Source: a virus
DNA: 64,000 bases
Strand: one strand, 5' to 3'
Virus record (IMG/VR): IMGVR_UViG_3300049491_000829
Coordinates: 1-64,000 of that record
Part shown: positions 42,513 to 50,155 of the stretch, piece by piece
How positions within the stretch are numbered: position 1 is the first letter of the stretch
Layout: every line of letters begins with the position of its first letter
Position numbers and translations under genes: made by a program
The notes under the pieces: model-generated
Seen by the model: only the letters and a program-made list of their open reading frames with translations
The model's database searches: none
What the model was told of the DNA's origin: nothing

Positions 42513-42933
42513 GACAGTTTTACCAGACTTAGGCGAACGCCCGTACTACCTCTACAATTTTAAGGATTTGAAACACTGGGCGACAGAAAAGCAAGGGGAA
42601 ATGTATTGGTATCAAGGTAAATGGATGACTTTGACAGACTTGCAGTTATGGGGAATTGATGAAGCGACAGAATACGAGCTTGAGAATTACCCTATTGAGG
42701 ATGTCGAGCAATCTGAAGGCACACTCAGCTTTGTTAACGATTTAAGTCGCGATCGCGCTCGTGCGATCGCTGAGTACAACTATTTGCTTTCGCGAATTGA
42801 CGATCCAGAAAACGAAGATTTTGACGATTTTGAAAGCGAGGAAGACTTCTACGATTACATTTGCGTTGAGTTAAGAAGATGGGCGATTTACATTCAAAGC
42901 AAAGATGAAGTATTTAAAACGTTGATTCGCTAG
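42496..42933 (+). CDS. Hypothetical acidic protein
   Basis: 145 residues from GTG with AAGGAG 9 bases upstream. Aromatic N-terminus (YWYQGKWMTLTDLQLWGI) and an acidic helical C-terminus (DPENEDFDDFESEEDF). Ends at a strong terminator. Unknown family. Confidence 0.58.
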   Translation: MQNQIETVLPDLGERPYYLYNFKDLKHWATEKQGEMYWYQGKWMTLTDLQLWGIDEATEYELENYPIEDVEQSEGTLSFVNDLSRDRARAIAEYNYLLSRIDDPENEDFDDFESEEDFYDYICVELRRWAIYIQSKDEVFKTLIR

Positions 42934-42950
42934 ACTTGGACAAATCAAGC

Positions 42951-42986
42951 AAAAAGACGAGTAAGTTGATTACTCGTCTTTTTTTT
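42951..42986. terminator. Strong intrinsic terminator
   Basis: AAAAAGACGAGTAA pairs with TTACTCGTCTTTTT and continues as a T run; serves both converging genes. Confidence 0.9.
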
Positions 42987-42990
42987 GTTG

Positions 42991-43761
42991 CTAAGGTGCT
43001 AATCTAGCTTTCCCGTAACGCTTTGCTTTGTACCACGCTGCAAGCTCTGGTGCAACCTTCTCGAATTCAGAAAACAACAAAGACGCGAGTATTTGGATTT
43101 CTCGCTCTGAGTCTGTTTTTGTTCTCTGATCGAGCAAATGCCATAAACCCTCTACAGTAGTAAAAATATCAAAAGGTTGCCTGTAACAAAATGGCAAAAA
43201 CTCTCGTGCCATTTCAAAGGGCATGTTCAAAATCTCGATATCGTGCTTGTATTGCAAACAAGCATCGCGACACTGAGCGTATCTTCTCCTTTGCATTGCT
43301 TGCGTCCAATTACATTTTTTACCAGCGCGATCGCTGTATATCCCTTCAGGACGCACGTAAAAAGCTTTTGCAACTTCTAAATCACCGTTTGCAACATCAA
43401 CAAACTTTTTCCCCGTGTATCGCATCGAAGTAACTAGAAATGCGCTGTCACGATGTCTTGTCGCTTGCTGCATAACGCTGTGAGGGAAACCATAGCATTT
43501 AAAGCTGATGAAAGCTGCATTTAAAACACTGAAATGTTCAACATTCAATTGATGTTTAACAATTGCGTCACCGCAGCTTTCATTGCTTAAACCCGCAGTA
43601 TTTGGATCGAACTCATCGCTAAAATACGAATCGGGTTTGTCACAAACACAAGTATGCTGCCCCTTCCAAATAGCAGACTGAATCTGCGGGGATGTTCCAT
43701 CAATATCCACAAATACCTTAAACTGCAAGTCGTTGTCTTCAAAATAGTCTGAGCCTGACAT
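42991..43761 (-). CDS. thyX: FAD-dependent thymidylate synthase ThyX
   Basis: 256 residues. The ThyX signature is TRHRDSAFLVTSMRYTG (101-117), with RHR 102-104, Ser112 and Arg114-Tyr115. C-terminal FLPFCYRQPFDIFTTVEGLW and EREIQILA segments fit the dUMP-binding part. It makes dTMP from dUMP using FAD, NADPH and methylene-tetrahydrofolate, supplying thymidine for phage DNA. Single minus-strand gene in a plus-strand region, with a shared terminator. Confidence 0.85.
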   Translation of the reverse strand: MSGSDYFEDNDLQFKVFVDIDGTSPQIQSAIWKGQHTCVCDKPDSYFSDEFDPNTAGLSNESCGDAIVKHQLNVEHFSVLNAAFISFKCYGFPHSVMQQATRHRDSAFLVTSMRYTGKKFVDVANGDLEVAKAFYVRPEGIYSDRAGKKCNWTQAMQRRRYAQCRDACLQYKHDIEILNMPFEMAREFLPFCYRQPFDIFTTVEGLWHLLDQRTKTDSEREIQILASLLFSEFEKVAPELAAWYKAKRYGKARLAP

Positions 43762-43793
43762 ATTGTTACCAGATTGTTTTTGCCATTTTAAAG

Positions 43794-43819
43794 CACTTAG
43801 AGAAACTTTTCCCTAAGTG
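43794..43819. repeat. Dispersed palindrome, copy 19
   Basis: Centre CT; in the divergent region upstream of thyX. Confidence 0.88.
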
Positions 43820-43893
43820 AGATAAACTCTCATCCATAGATAACCCCATCAAAAAACCAAGAAAAGCATTTGCAGATTCGCAGTTCTCAACCC

Positions 43894-43922
43894 TTGCGCT
43901 TTTATGTCGTGTGTGACATACT
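43894..43922 (+). promoter_or_regulatory. Promoter with shared operator, upstream of 43995 gene
   Basis: Almost identical to the copy at 41644: TTGCGC, 17 bp, CATACT, with TATGTC-GTGTGT-GACATA at 43903-43920. Confidence 0.78.
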
Positions 43923-43994
43923 TTAGAAGTGAGACGGAGGGAACCGCAAGAACAAACGCCACAAACAAAACTACAAACCTTATAGGACAAAGAC

Positions 43995-44801
43995 ATGCAG
44001 ACACTCAAGCAACAAATAGAAGCAAAGTTAATCGAAACAAAAGAAGCTACAGACGACAAGGCGATCGCGGAATTCATCAAGTCCCGATTCGGCAAACTTT
44101 CTAGCAAAGAAGGCAAAGCAAGCGCGATCGCATGGTTGGAACAGTGTCAGGTCGAAGATTGTAGAGAGCAAGTGTTTATCGAAGCAAGCGAACACTTTGA
44201 CGAGGTTGAATGCTTGCAAGCGCCTGAAAGCTGCGACGTGCTTGACGCTCAATCTCCTTGGTACGGTGCAACTTGCTCAATCCTTGAACCACTTAACAAT
44301 AACGTTTTGGAAAGCAGACTGTATATCGACTGGGCTACAAATCGCATTGAATGTCTTGCGTCAACTTACGACAACAACGCATACTATCCGCAGGGTGTTT
44401 TAATTTTTGACATGCTGTCTGAAAAAGTCTGGTCAATGCCCGATATCTCAGCAACTCAACAATTTATCAGCGATCGCCGTTACTGGCTAATCTGGAAAGC
44501 GAAATATACTGAAGCAATTGCAAGCATTGAACCCAAGCAAAAAGTAACCCCTGTCAGCAAAGAAGTTACCTCAAATCCTGCAATCATTGGAATCGCGATC
44601 GCGTTACTCGTTGTCGAAGCTTACAGATTTGCAGTTGCCGCGATGCTGCCAGTTATTGCGATCGCCTTTAGCAAGCTGCAAACAATGCTGACGGCTCAAA
44701 GACTCGCAGATAAAGGCTTTGCAGCCGCAGCAAAATTCTCTAAGTTTGCTGCATCGCTCCAAATTCCGCACTTAGGGAAAAGTTTCTCTAAGTTCGTATA
44801 G
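43995..44801 (+). CDS. Hypothetical membrane protein
   Basis: 268 residues. A helical charged N-terminal domain (about 1-60), a middle beta-rich part (SRLYIDWATNRIECLA) and a hydrophobic region at about 195-232 (AIIGIAIALLVVEAYRFAV, AAMLPVIAIAF) that probably spans the membrane. The last 12 residues (PHLGKSFSKFV) are coded by palindrome copy 20, so the palindrome supplied a new C-terminus and stop. Function unknown. Confidence 0.6.
   Translation: MQTLKQQIEAKLIETKEATDDKAIAEFIKSRFGKLSSKEGKASAIAWLEQCQVEDCREQVFIEASEHFDEVECLQAPESCDVLDAQSPWYGATCSILEPLNNNVLESRLYIDWATNRIECLASTYDNNAYYPQGVLIFDMLSEKVWSMPDISATQQFISDRRYWLIWKAKYTEAIASIEPKQKVTPVSKEVTSNPAIIGIAIALLVVEAYRFAVAAMLPVIAIAFSKLQTMLTAQRLADKGFAAAAKFSKFAASLQIPHLGKSFSKFV
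44769..44793. repeat. Dispersed palindrome, copy 20 (coding)
   Basis: Centre AG; lies inside the 3' end of the 43995 gene and codes for HLGKSFSK. Confidence 0.85.
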
Positions 44802-44854
44802 ACAGTCCCATGACAAACCGCAAGAAAATTCTATATATTTTGTCTTCTCTGCCC

Positions 44855-44883
44855 TTGCGGTCTTATGTCGCGCCTGACATACT
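44855..44883 (+). promoter_or_regulatory. Promoter with shared operator, upstream of 44916 gene
   Basis: TTGCGG (44855), 17 bp, CATACT (44878-44883), with dyad TATGTC-GCGCCT-GACATA. The leader motif follows at 44897. Confidence 0.78.
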
Positions 44884-44915
44884 ATAGAAGTTAAACAAAT
44901 ACAGGTCAACAGTCA

Positions 44916-45398
44916 ATGCAAACACTACAAGCTACAGTTACAGTTACAAAATTAGACAATCCCTGGACATTAGAGCAACGCAGTCTTATTGCATCAGCAA
45001 TTAACGAAGCGCTTGAGACAAAGCTAGAAGCTAGCAGCATTATCGGTGTAGTAATCGTAGACAATCGCGCTTATGTCGTTTGGAACGGTGATGGAGTTCG
45101 CCAGAGTTTTTACTTTGATAAAGCTGATTTCCGCGCAATGCTCGACGCGCAGCGCTTAAAAATTGTACAAAGCGTATTTGCAAGACGATCGCTGACAGTG
45201 CGAATCCTTGCAAGCGAGTCTGATAAGCAAACTTTTGTTATCCGCGATCGCTCTGGTGCATTTTTAGGAATTGTGACAGCGCGAGACAATAGCTGGTCAG
45301 TAACAAGAGCGTCAGGAAATGGCTATCCATTGCCAGTTAGCAGCCTTGACGATGCAGCATTAAGTATATGGATGCTTGAAGTAGGAGCGATCGCATAA
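44916..45398 (+). CDS. Hypothetical early protein
   Basis: 160 residues. Alternating beta strands and helices (NNVIIV-like strand SSIIGVVIVDNRAYVVWNG, then SLTVRILASESDKQTFVI). Unknown family. First gene of an operon; its stop shares a base with the next ATG (TAATG). Confidence 0.6.
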   Translation: MQTLQATVTVTKLDNPWTLEQRSLIASAINEALETKLEASSIIGVVIVDNRAYVVWNGDGVRQSFYFDKADFRAMLDAQRLKIVQSVFARRSLTVRILASESDKQTFVIRDRSGAFLGIVTARDNSWSVTRASGNGYPLPVSSLDDAALSIWMLEVGAIA

Positions 45399-45505
45399 TG
45401 GATTTTTTAGACTTAGGACAATACGAGCCAATTCCAGATGATGCTCCTGCACCTACTGCTCACGATTTGCTGGACGCGCTAGACGACGCAGACAACGACG
45501 ATTAA
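45398..45505 (+). CDS. Very small acidic protein
   Basis: 35 residues, MDFLDLGQYEPIPDDAPAP then HDLLDALDDADNDD. Coupled to the previous gene by TAATG. Strongly acidic; possible DNA mimic or adaptor, but only the layout supports it. Confidence 0.5.
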   Translation: MDFLDLGQYEPIPDDAPAPTAHDLLDALDDADNDD

Positions 45506-45584
45506 ACAACTTAGGGGCGGTGTAAAATCGCCCTGCTAAACAAACAAAAAAGGTGATACAAGCAAAAGTTAAGGAGTTAAAAAA

Positions 45585-45860
45585 ATGCGATTCAAAATCA
45601 TTCAACTATTAAATAAAACAGTTCAGCACATAGCAATTACAGCAATAAGCGTTTCCGCTTGCTGCGCGATCGCCGCCCTTGGTTCTAAAGGAATGGTAGA
45701 TGTAAGAATGTCACAAGACAATGAATCAGCAGCATATAGATACGAACAATCCTTCTTGTACAATCGAGGTGCATCAATGTTTTCAGCCGCTATTGGGCTA
45801 GGTAGTATTGCTGCTAGTATGGCTTTAACATCTGTTGAAAATAATCAGGAAGAAGACTAA
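45585..45860 (+). CDS. Small membrane protein
   Basis: 91 residues with two hydrophobic segments (about 14-32, HIAITAISVSACCAIAALG; and 63-80, MFSAAIGLGSIAASMAL). An AAGGAG site lies upstream. Coupled to the next gene by TAATG. Unknown function; could be a holin-like or host-modulating protein. Confidence 0.6.
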   Translation: MRFKIIQLLNKTVQHIAITAISVSACCAIAALGSKGMVDVRMSQDNESAAYRYEQSFLYNRGASMFSAAIGLGSIAASMALTSVENNQEED

Positions 45861-46045
45861 TGGAAGAGCATATTGAATATGTCACAGCAATTTACGACAA
45901 GTATTTTAAACATTTGCGTTTAAAAGGTATTCCACCAGAAGCGGCGACAATAGCTGCTGCAAATCTTACAAACGCTGTAATGCTTTCAAAATTAACAACT
46001 GATGGCATGGACATCACAACTACTCAAGCACCCTCTAAGTATTAA
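45860..46045 (+). CDS. Small hypothetical protein
   Basis: 61 residues. Helical (EYVTAIYDKYFKHLRLKG, then EAATIAAANLTNAVML). Overlaps the previous gene by one base. Confidence 0.52.
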   Translation: MEEHIEYVTAIYDKYFKHLRLKGIPPEAATIAAANLTNAVMLSKLTTDGMDITTTQAPSKY

Positions 46046-46047
46046 TT

Positions 46048-46281
46048 ATGCAGACTAGTCAAACTGTTGAAATTGAAAACTTAACTTTTGCAGACTGGCA
46101 AGCGATCGCAATCGCTTGCGGTAACTCCGAAAAGTACGGATTGTACAAATGGCTGGAAAACGCAAGCTCTAGCAGCCTTAAGCAAATAGCTATTGAGGAA
46201 TGGATTGAATTAGCGCAACTAGTTGGCTACTCTCAAGCCTGGGCAGCTAAAAAGTTTGTAGAGAACAAATTAGCTGCGTAG
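46048..46281 (+). CDS. Small hypothetical protein
   Basis: 77 residues, all-helical, with DWQAIAIACGNSEKYG and QLVGYSQAWAAKKFV motifs. Two bases after the preceding stop, so in the same unit. Followed by a hairpin. Confidence 0.55.
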   Translation: MQTSQTVEIENLTFADWQAIAIACGNSEKYGLYKWLENASSSSLKQIAIEEWIELAQLVGYSQAWAAKKFVENKLAA

Positions 46282-46287
46282 TTAAAG

Positions 46288-46319
46288 GAAAGCTTCTAAC
46301 GTCTCTGTTAGAAGCTTTC
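46288..46319. other. Perfect 13-bp hairpin
   Basis: GAAAGCTTCTAAC and GTTAGAAGCTTTC with a six-base loop. There is no T run, so it may be an RNA structure or partial terminator. It lies right after the small-protein operon and just before leader motif copy 4. Confidence 0.65.
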
Positions 46320-46363
46320 AAAATACAGGTCAACAATCAATTTACCACAATTACAAAAATAAA

Positions 46364-46382
46364 GCGCGTCAGATAGACGCGC
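46364..46382. other. Short GC hairpin
   Basis: GCGCGTC and GACGCGC with a five-base loop, in the leader of the ASCH-like gene. Confidence 0.5.
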
Positions 46383-46421
46383 CATCAAAAAACAAACTAT
46401 GTTCATTATTGCAGATAAAGC

Positions 46422-46799
46422 ATGATTATTTCTTTCTCTCTGACTACAAAAATTGCCAAAGAAAAAGGTGTTCCCGATCCAATCCTCGCAGGCGTTAAAA
46501 CTTGCACGAGACGTAATTGGTCAGAAAAACAAGCTGAAAAATGGCTCAACGCTTATCACAAAGGCGATCGCATTCATCAAGCATGGTCTAACAATCCTTA
46601 CGTCAAAGGAGCTTACAAGCTTGCAGACATTGAAGTAACAGCAGAACCTTATCAAGAACCGCTTAACTTGATGTCTGAGCAAGATTTATTTTGTGAAGGG
46701 AATCTATGGGAGTCCAAAAGCGATTTTATGCAACTGTTTGAATCTCCAAACTGTTTAGTCTGGGTTCTACGTTTTTCACTTAGGGAAAAGTTTCTCTAA
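46422..46799 (+). CDS. ASCH-domain-like protein
   Basis: 125 residues. MIISFSLTT, ILAGVKTCTRRNW and the later ADIEVTAEPYQEP segment fit ASCH-type proteins (a PUA-like fold that binds RNA or nucleotides). The last residues (FSLREKFL) and stop come from palindrome copy 21, so the original C-terminus may be altered. Role unknown. Confidence 0.62.
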   Translation: MIISFSLTTKIAKEKGVPDPILAGVKTCTRRNWSEKQAEKWLNAYHKGDRIHQAWSNNPYVKGAYKLADIEVTAEPYQEPLNLMSEQDLFCEGNLWESKSDFMQLFESPNCLVWVLRFSLREKFL

Positions 46800-46802
46800 G
46801 TG
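46777..46802. repeat. Dispersed palindrome, copy 21 (coding)
   Basis: Centre AG; encodes the C-terminus of the ASCH-like protein and supplies its TAA. Confidence 0.88.
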
Positions 46803-46854
46803 ATTGTGCGTAATGTCGCTTGATTTTGCAGATAGTTAAGAAAAATAAACAAAA

Positions 46855-47160
46855 ATGGAAAGCAAAAAAGAAGAAGTTATTAAGTTCTGGAAAAGCGGCA
46901 AAACCAGGCAAGAGATAAAGGAAATGTTGGGTATCTCTCTAAAAACAATTTCAATTTATCTCAATAGCGATCGCGAGTACAGGCAAATTAAGGATAGAGA
47001 GAGAATTGCAAGGGAATGTTTGTACGAGGAAATATTTGAGATTTGGCGATCGCAGTCGAAGAAAAATATTTCCAAAATAGCTCGCATATTTAATTTATCA
47101 AGGCAACGAACCCAGCAAATCTTAGGAAGATACAAGGAGTACAGAGATTATGGAGATTAA
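46855..47160 (+). CDS. Helix-turn-helix protein
   Basis: 101 residues with two helix-turn-helix units: SGKTRQEIKEMLGISLKTIS (14-33) and KNISKIARIFNLSRQRTQQI (68-87), as in resolvase or sigma region 4 folds. Overlaps the AlkB-like gene by 11 bases. Likely regulates the local unit. Confidence 0.65.
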   Translation: MESKKEEVIKFWKSGKTRQEIKEMLGISLKTISIYLNSDREYRQIKDRERIARECLYEEIFEIWRSQSKKNISKIARIFNLSRQRTQQILGRYKEYRDYGD

Positions 47161-47809
47161 CTTATTTCCTCAAACGCGAAGTCACGTAGAAATTTATCCA
47201 GGGTGCTGGCATCTAGTTGACTTGCTTAGTCCTAATTGCCAACAGTTTCTAGTCGAAAGCTGTAGGGTTTGGGGAAAAGGAAGAATGAAGACTTGGGAGA
47301 CTTCACCTGGTAAGTTGATGAATCATCCCTTTTTCTGTGTTGGGCACAATTGGAAGCCGTATGAGTATTACAAAGGAGATGTACAATTTCCTGGACAATT
47401 GCAGATGATGTGGAGCGCGTTGTTGAGGCAATGTCCCGACTTGGAAGTAAGAAAATACTTGATTGATGCACATAATCCCGATACTGCGATCGTTAATTGG
47501 TATCCACCTGATTCTTCGCTTGCAATGCACGTCGATAAAAGCGAAGATTTGGAGTTACAACAGCAAGGTAGCCCAATTGTGACGATCGCTCTAGGGGCAA
47601 ACGCAACAGTCAAAATAGGCGGATTTAACAAGTTGGAAAATGTAAAATCAAAATCAGTAATCATGCGATCGGGCGACGTTCTTCTAATGTATGGCGAATC
47701 TCGCACACGGTTGCACAGTGTCGCAAAAATTCACGAGAATAGCGAACCTGTTGATTTGCTGCAAACATCTGGCAGAATATCAGTAACAATGAGAAGGGCA
47801 AAACTATGA
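47150..47809 (+). CDS. AlkB-like Fe(II)/2-oxoglutarate dioxygenase
   Basis: 219 residues with AAGGAG upstream. Iron ligands His127 and Asp129 in NWYPPDSSLAMHVDKSED, His189 in TRLHSV, and 2-oxoglutarate ligands Arg209 and Arg215 in GRISVTMRR (AlkB RxNxTxR with N to S). AlkB enzymes oxidise and remove alkyl groups from DNA or RNA bases. In a genome with several DNA methyltransferases it could repair alkylation or edit the modification. Followed by two coupled small genes. Confidence 0.8.
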   Translation: MEINLFPQTRSHVEIYPGCWHLVDLLSPNCQQFLVESCRVWGKGRMKTWETSPGKLMNHPFFCVGHNWKPYEYYKGDVQFPGQLQMMWSALLRQCPDLEVRKYLIDAHNPDTAIVNWYPPDSSLAMHVDKSEDLELQQQGSPIVTIALGANATVKIGGFNKLENVKSKSVIMRSGDVLLMYGESRTRLHSVAKIHENSEPVDLLQTSGRISVTMRRAKL

Positions 47810-48036
47810 TTGAATCAATCATCGAAGCGAAAGTATTGAGCTACTACGCACTAAGTCCAAAAGGCGAATACTACGCAAACGGCGGTCAAGGAGCTATTAC
47901 AAAGGACTTCCGAGAAGCATTATTATTTGACTCAAAAAAAGGCGCGATCGCGTATAGAGAAGTTTACGACAAGCAGCATAGAATCACGAGATCGCTGCTA
48001 TTGAGCGTACAAATTATGATAGGGGATGCAGAATGA
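47806..48036 (+). CDS. Small hypothetical protein coupled to AlkB-like gene
   Basis: 76 residues; ATGA overlaps at both ends. Alpha/beta pattern (KVLSYYALSPKGEYYANGG). Unknown. Confidence 0.58.
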   Translation: MIESIIEAKVLSYYALSPKGEYYANGGQGAITKDFREALLFDSKKGAIAYREVYDKQHRITRSLLLSVQIMIGDAE

Positions 48037-48488
48037 TTTCCGATTTTGATTCAATCCAATTCCTGCTAATCTCCTGGGCTAAAGCAGAATCAGATATCTG
48101 TACAGCAAGAAATGAAAGCAACACAATTTTTGATATAGTAATCGATATTGGCAAAGAACCAAGATTTTTTACATTTTACCTTGCTGGAATTGGAACGAGT
48201 AGCGAAAGTGCAAATCTTGATGGATTGTTTTTAGCAGCAACGTTCGCGATCGCAAAGAAAAGCCTAACCCTTGCAATTTTTCCTGGATACAGTGCTACTT
48301 TGACCAGGGACAGTAATGTTTATGGAGTTGGACGACAAAGCAAGCATCCTGGTTTATCAGTTTTAGATGCTTATGTCGCTTATCTCGACAAAGCAAGCAT
48401 CCTGGTTTATCAGTTTTAGAGCTTATGTTGCTTATCTGTGGATGTCGCAGCGCAATCTAAGTTACGATCCGTTGCCGCGTTTAGCTTA
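48033..48488 (+). pseudogene. Hypothetical gene disrupted by a 53-bp tandem duplication
   Basis: The open frame ends at 48419 (128 residues), but a 53-bp unit starting at 48333 is repeated at 48386, shifting the frame. Reading the second copy in the other frame continues as AYVAYLWMSQRNLSYDPLP to TAA 48486-48488, the likely original C-terminus. The duplicated unit ends the protein early as DKASILVYQF. The N-terminal part could still be made. Function unknown. Confidence 0.6.
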
Positions 48489-48981
48489 AACAGAAGAAGC
48501 CTCACATCTGTACTGTAATCAGTCAGTGTGAGATGAATTCGAGGCAAAATCGAAACATTGTCTTTATTGATTTTCTGCACAGCAGGAACAGAGAAAGATA
48601 ATAGTTGAGATTTTGCCAAAATATTTCATGATTTGCTATAATCATCTTGGTTAACTTCGCCCGTATTGGTGTCTGATAAGCCTCTACCCAGTAGCATTGC
48701 GACTATTGGTAAGCGACTCCGTTGCACAGCATAAAAGAAGTAGGCACATCTTGATTAATATGAATTACCTTTGGGTTTGTCCTATAGTGCGAACAAGCCA
48801 GCATCTCATCCAGGACAGTAAAATTCGTAGGGTACAAGGTAAGAATTACATAGTCTGCGGAGGGGCTTCTCGTGGACTTAAAACAAAGCTCAGTCAATGT
48901 CTTCATAGAAGAGTCGCTGAGAAGCCTACACTGTATGCTTGCATCAGTGTAGGAGTATGTCACTCTAATTCCCAAAATTAA
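48489..48981. mobile_element. Degraded IS200/IS605-type remnant
   Basis: About 490 bases with two hairpins near the ends, CTCACA/TGTGAG (48501-48532) and CCTACACT/AGTGTAGG (48925-48953), and a frame whose end (RVAEKPTLYACISVGV) resembles TnpB C-termini. No intact transposase remains. The duplication at 48333 lies next to it. Family call is tentative. Confidence 0.4.
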
Positions 48982-48994
48982 ATATTCTCGCTTT

Positions 48995-49020
48995 GACTTA
49001 GGGAAAAGTTTCTCTAAGTC
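48995..49020. repeat. Dispersed palindrome, copy 22
   Basis: Centre AG; just beyond the stop of 49026-49811. Confidence 0.86.
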
Positions 49021-49025
49021 CTTTT

Positions 49026-49811
49026 TTATCTTCCTAACGCTGTTTGAATAGCATTCCATCTAGTAGTGAAACCCGCGATCGCAGCAGAGGGGATTGATTT
49101 GCCAGTTCCAAAGCCACCGATGTTCCTTGCAGTTACTACATCTGCTGCATTTCTGCCCATTGCGGCGATCGCAGCAGCAGGGAAGGATAAACCCGACGTT
49201 GATGCTGTAGTGGATTGAGCAATTTGCACCCCTCGCTGATAAATTGTCTGGGTTGCGTTGCTCTTAGTCCCGACAATCAAACCTGAAGAATTTGCGCTAT
49301 TTGCAACGCTGATTCTTCCCGTGCTTGGGTTGCCTACGTCGAAGTAAAGATTGTCATCCCCATTCCAGCGAGGATGTATCAGAAGTCTTGGGGTATTTGT
49401 TGCATCCGATACTCCAAAAAAATCTCTGTTTGCTGCGGTTGATAAGTTATGGAAGAAAATTGAAAAATCGTTTATGTTCAGCAGATTAGCATTATGGGTT
49501 CTAAGTTCATTAGTTCCCGCAGTTACAGTAACGCCTGTTGTGTTGTTGTAACTGGGCGTTCCCAAAAGCGTTAACCCTGCACTTTCCCCACTCCGAAACC
49601 ATAGTTTTGTTAAGACTGTTGTAGAAGCAATCCAGCAACTTTCAACAATGTGATTTTGCCCGGCAGTATCTCGCAATCCGTTTGCGTAGCACCAAGTTAC
49701 AAACTCATTAATAGCTGCGATCGCGGCTGGGAGAATGACTGCGCTTCCTGTTATTCTGCTTAGAAATGCGATTGTATCAGGATGCAATTGCATTATTAAT
49801 GGTAATGGCAT
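49026..49811 (-). CDS. Tail fibre protein, possible lectin-like domain
   Basis: 261 residues. The N-terminus (MPLPLIMQLHPDTIAFLSRI) is helical; residues about 70-200 look like a concanavalin/LamG-type beta-sandwich (INDFSIFFHNLSTAANRDFFG, NLYFDVGNPSTG). Last gene of the right-hand fibre block. Likely sugar-binding fibre tip. Confidence 0.58.
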   Translation of the reverse strand: MPLPLIMQLHPDTIAFLSRITGSAVILPAAIAAINEFVTWCYANGLRDTAGQNHIVESCWIASTTVLTKLWFRSGESAGLTLLGTPSYNNTTGVTVTAGTNELRTHNANLLNINDFSIFFHNLSTAANRDFFGVSDATNTPRLLIHPRWNGDDNLYFDVGNPSTGRISVANSANSSGLIVGTKSNATQTIYQRGVQIAQSTTASTSGLSFPAAAIAAMGRNAADVVTARNIGGFGTGKSIPSAAIAGFTTRWNAIQTALGR

Positions 49812-50153
49812 CTACGCGATCGCTCCAAAAATTCGCCATTCGTTTGCTGCAATTTTCCGTAAATAACAAGTTGTGTACTGCCCTACGATTTGATGTCCAG
49901 TAGTTGCTGTACTGCCCAATCTACGAATTACTACCCCGGCTGCTGCTGTAAAAGTGACAGTTCCCGCTCCGTCGCGCTGGACTTCGATTGTTGTCCAAAC
50001 TGGTAAATTAAAGGTTGCGTCTGCGGGCACAGTGATTGCGATCGCGGATGCATTTGTACAGTACTGGAGAGAGAAAGCATCGTCATCAGCAAGTGTTTTA
50101 TTTGCTGTAACAGTAAAAGGTGTTGGAAAGTTATAAGGACGGCTGTAAACCAT
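49812..50153 (-). CDS. Small fibre-associated protein
   Basis: 113 residues; beta-rich (PFTVTANKTLADDDAFSL, AIAITVPADATFNLPV, GAGTVTFTAAAG). Similar domains form fibre collars or knobs. Between two fibre genes, two bases from the SGNH gene. Confidence 0.55.
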   Translation of the reverse strand: MVYSRPYNFPTPFTVTANKTLADDDAFSLQYCTNASAIAITVPADATFNLPVWTTIEVQRDGAGTVTFTAAAGVVIRRLGSTATTGHQIVGQYTTCYLRKIAANEWRIFGAIA

Positions 50154-50155
50154 TT

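Noticed and set aside
43766-44116. Minus-strand frame of 116 residues upstream of thyX
   Set aside because: Covers promoter, palindrome and antisense of a real gene; no homology.
48416-48619. Minus-strand 67-residue frame
   Set aside because: Overlaps the broken gene end and an IS hairpin; no supporting ribosome site or family.
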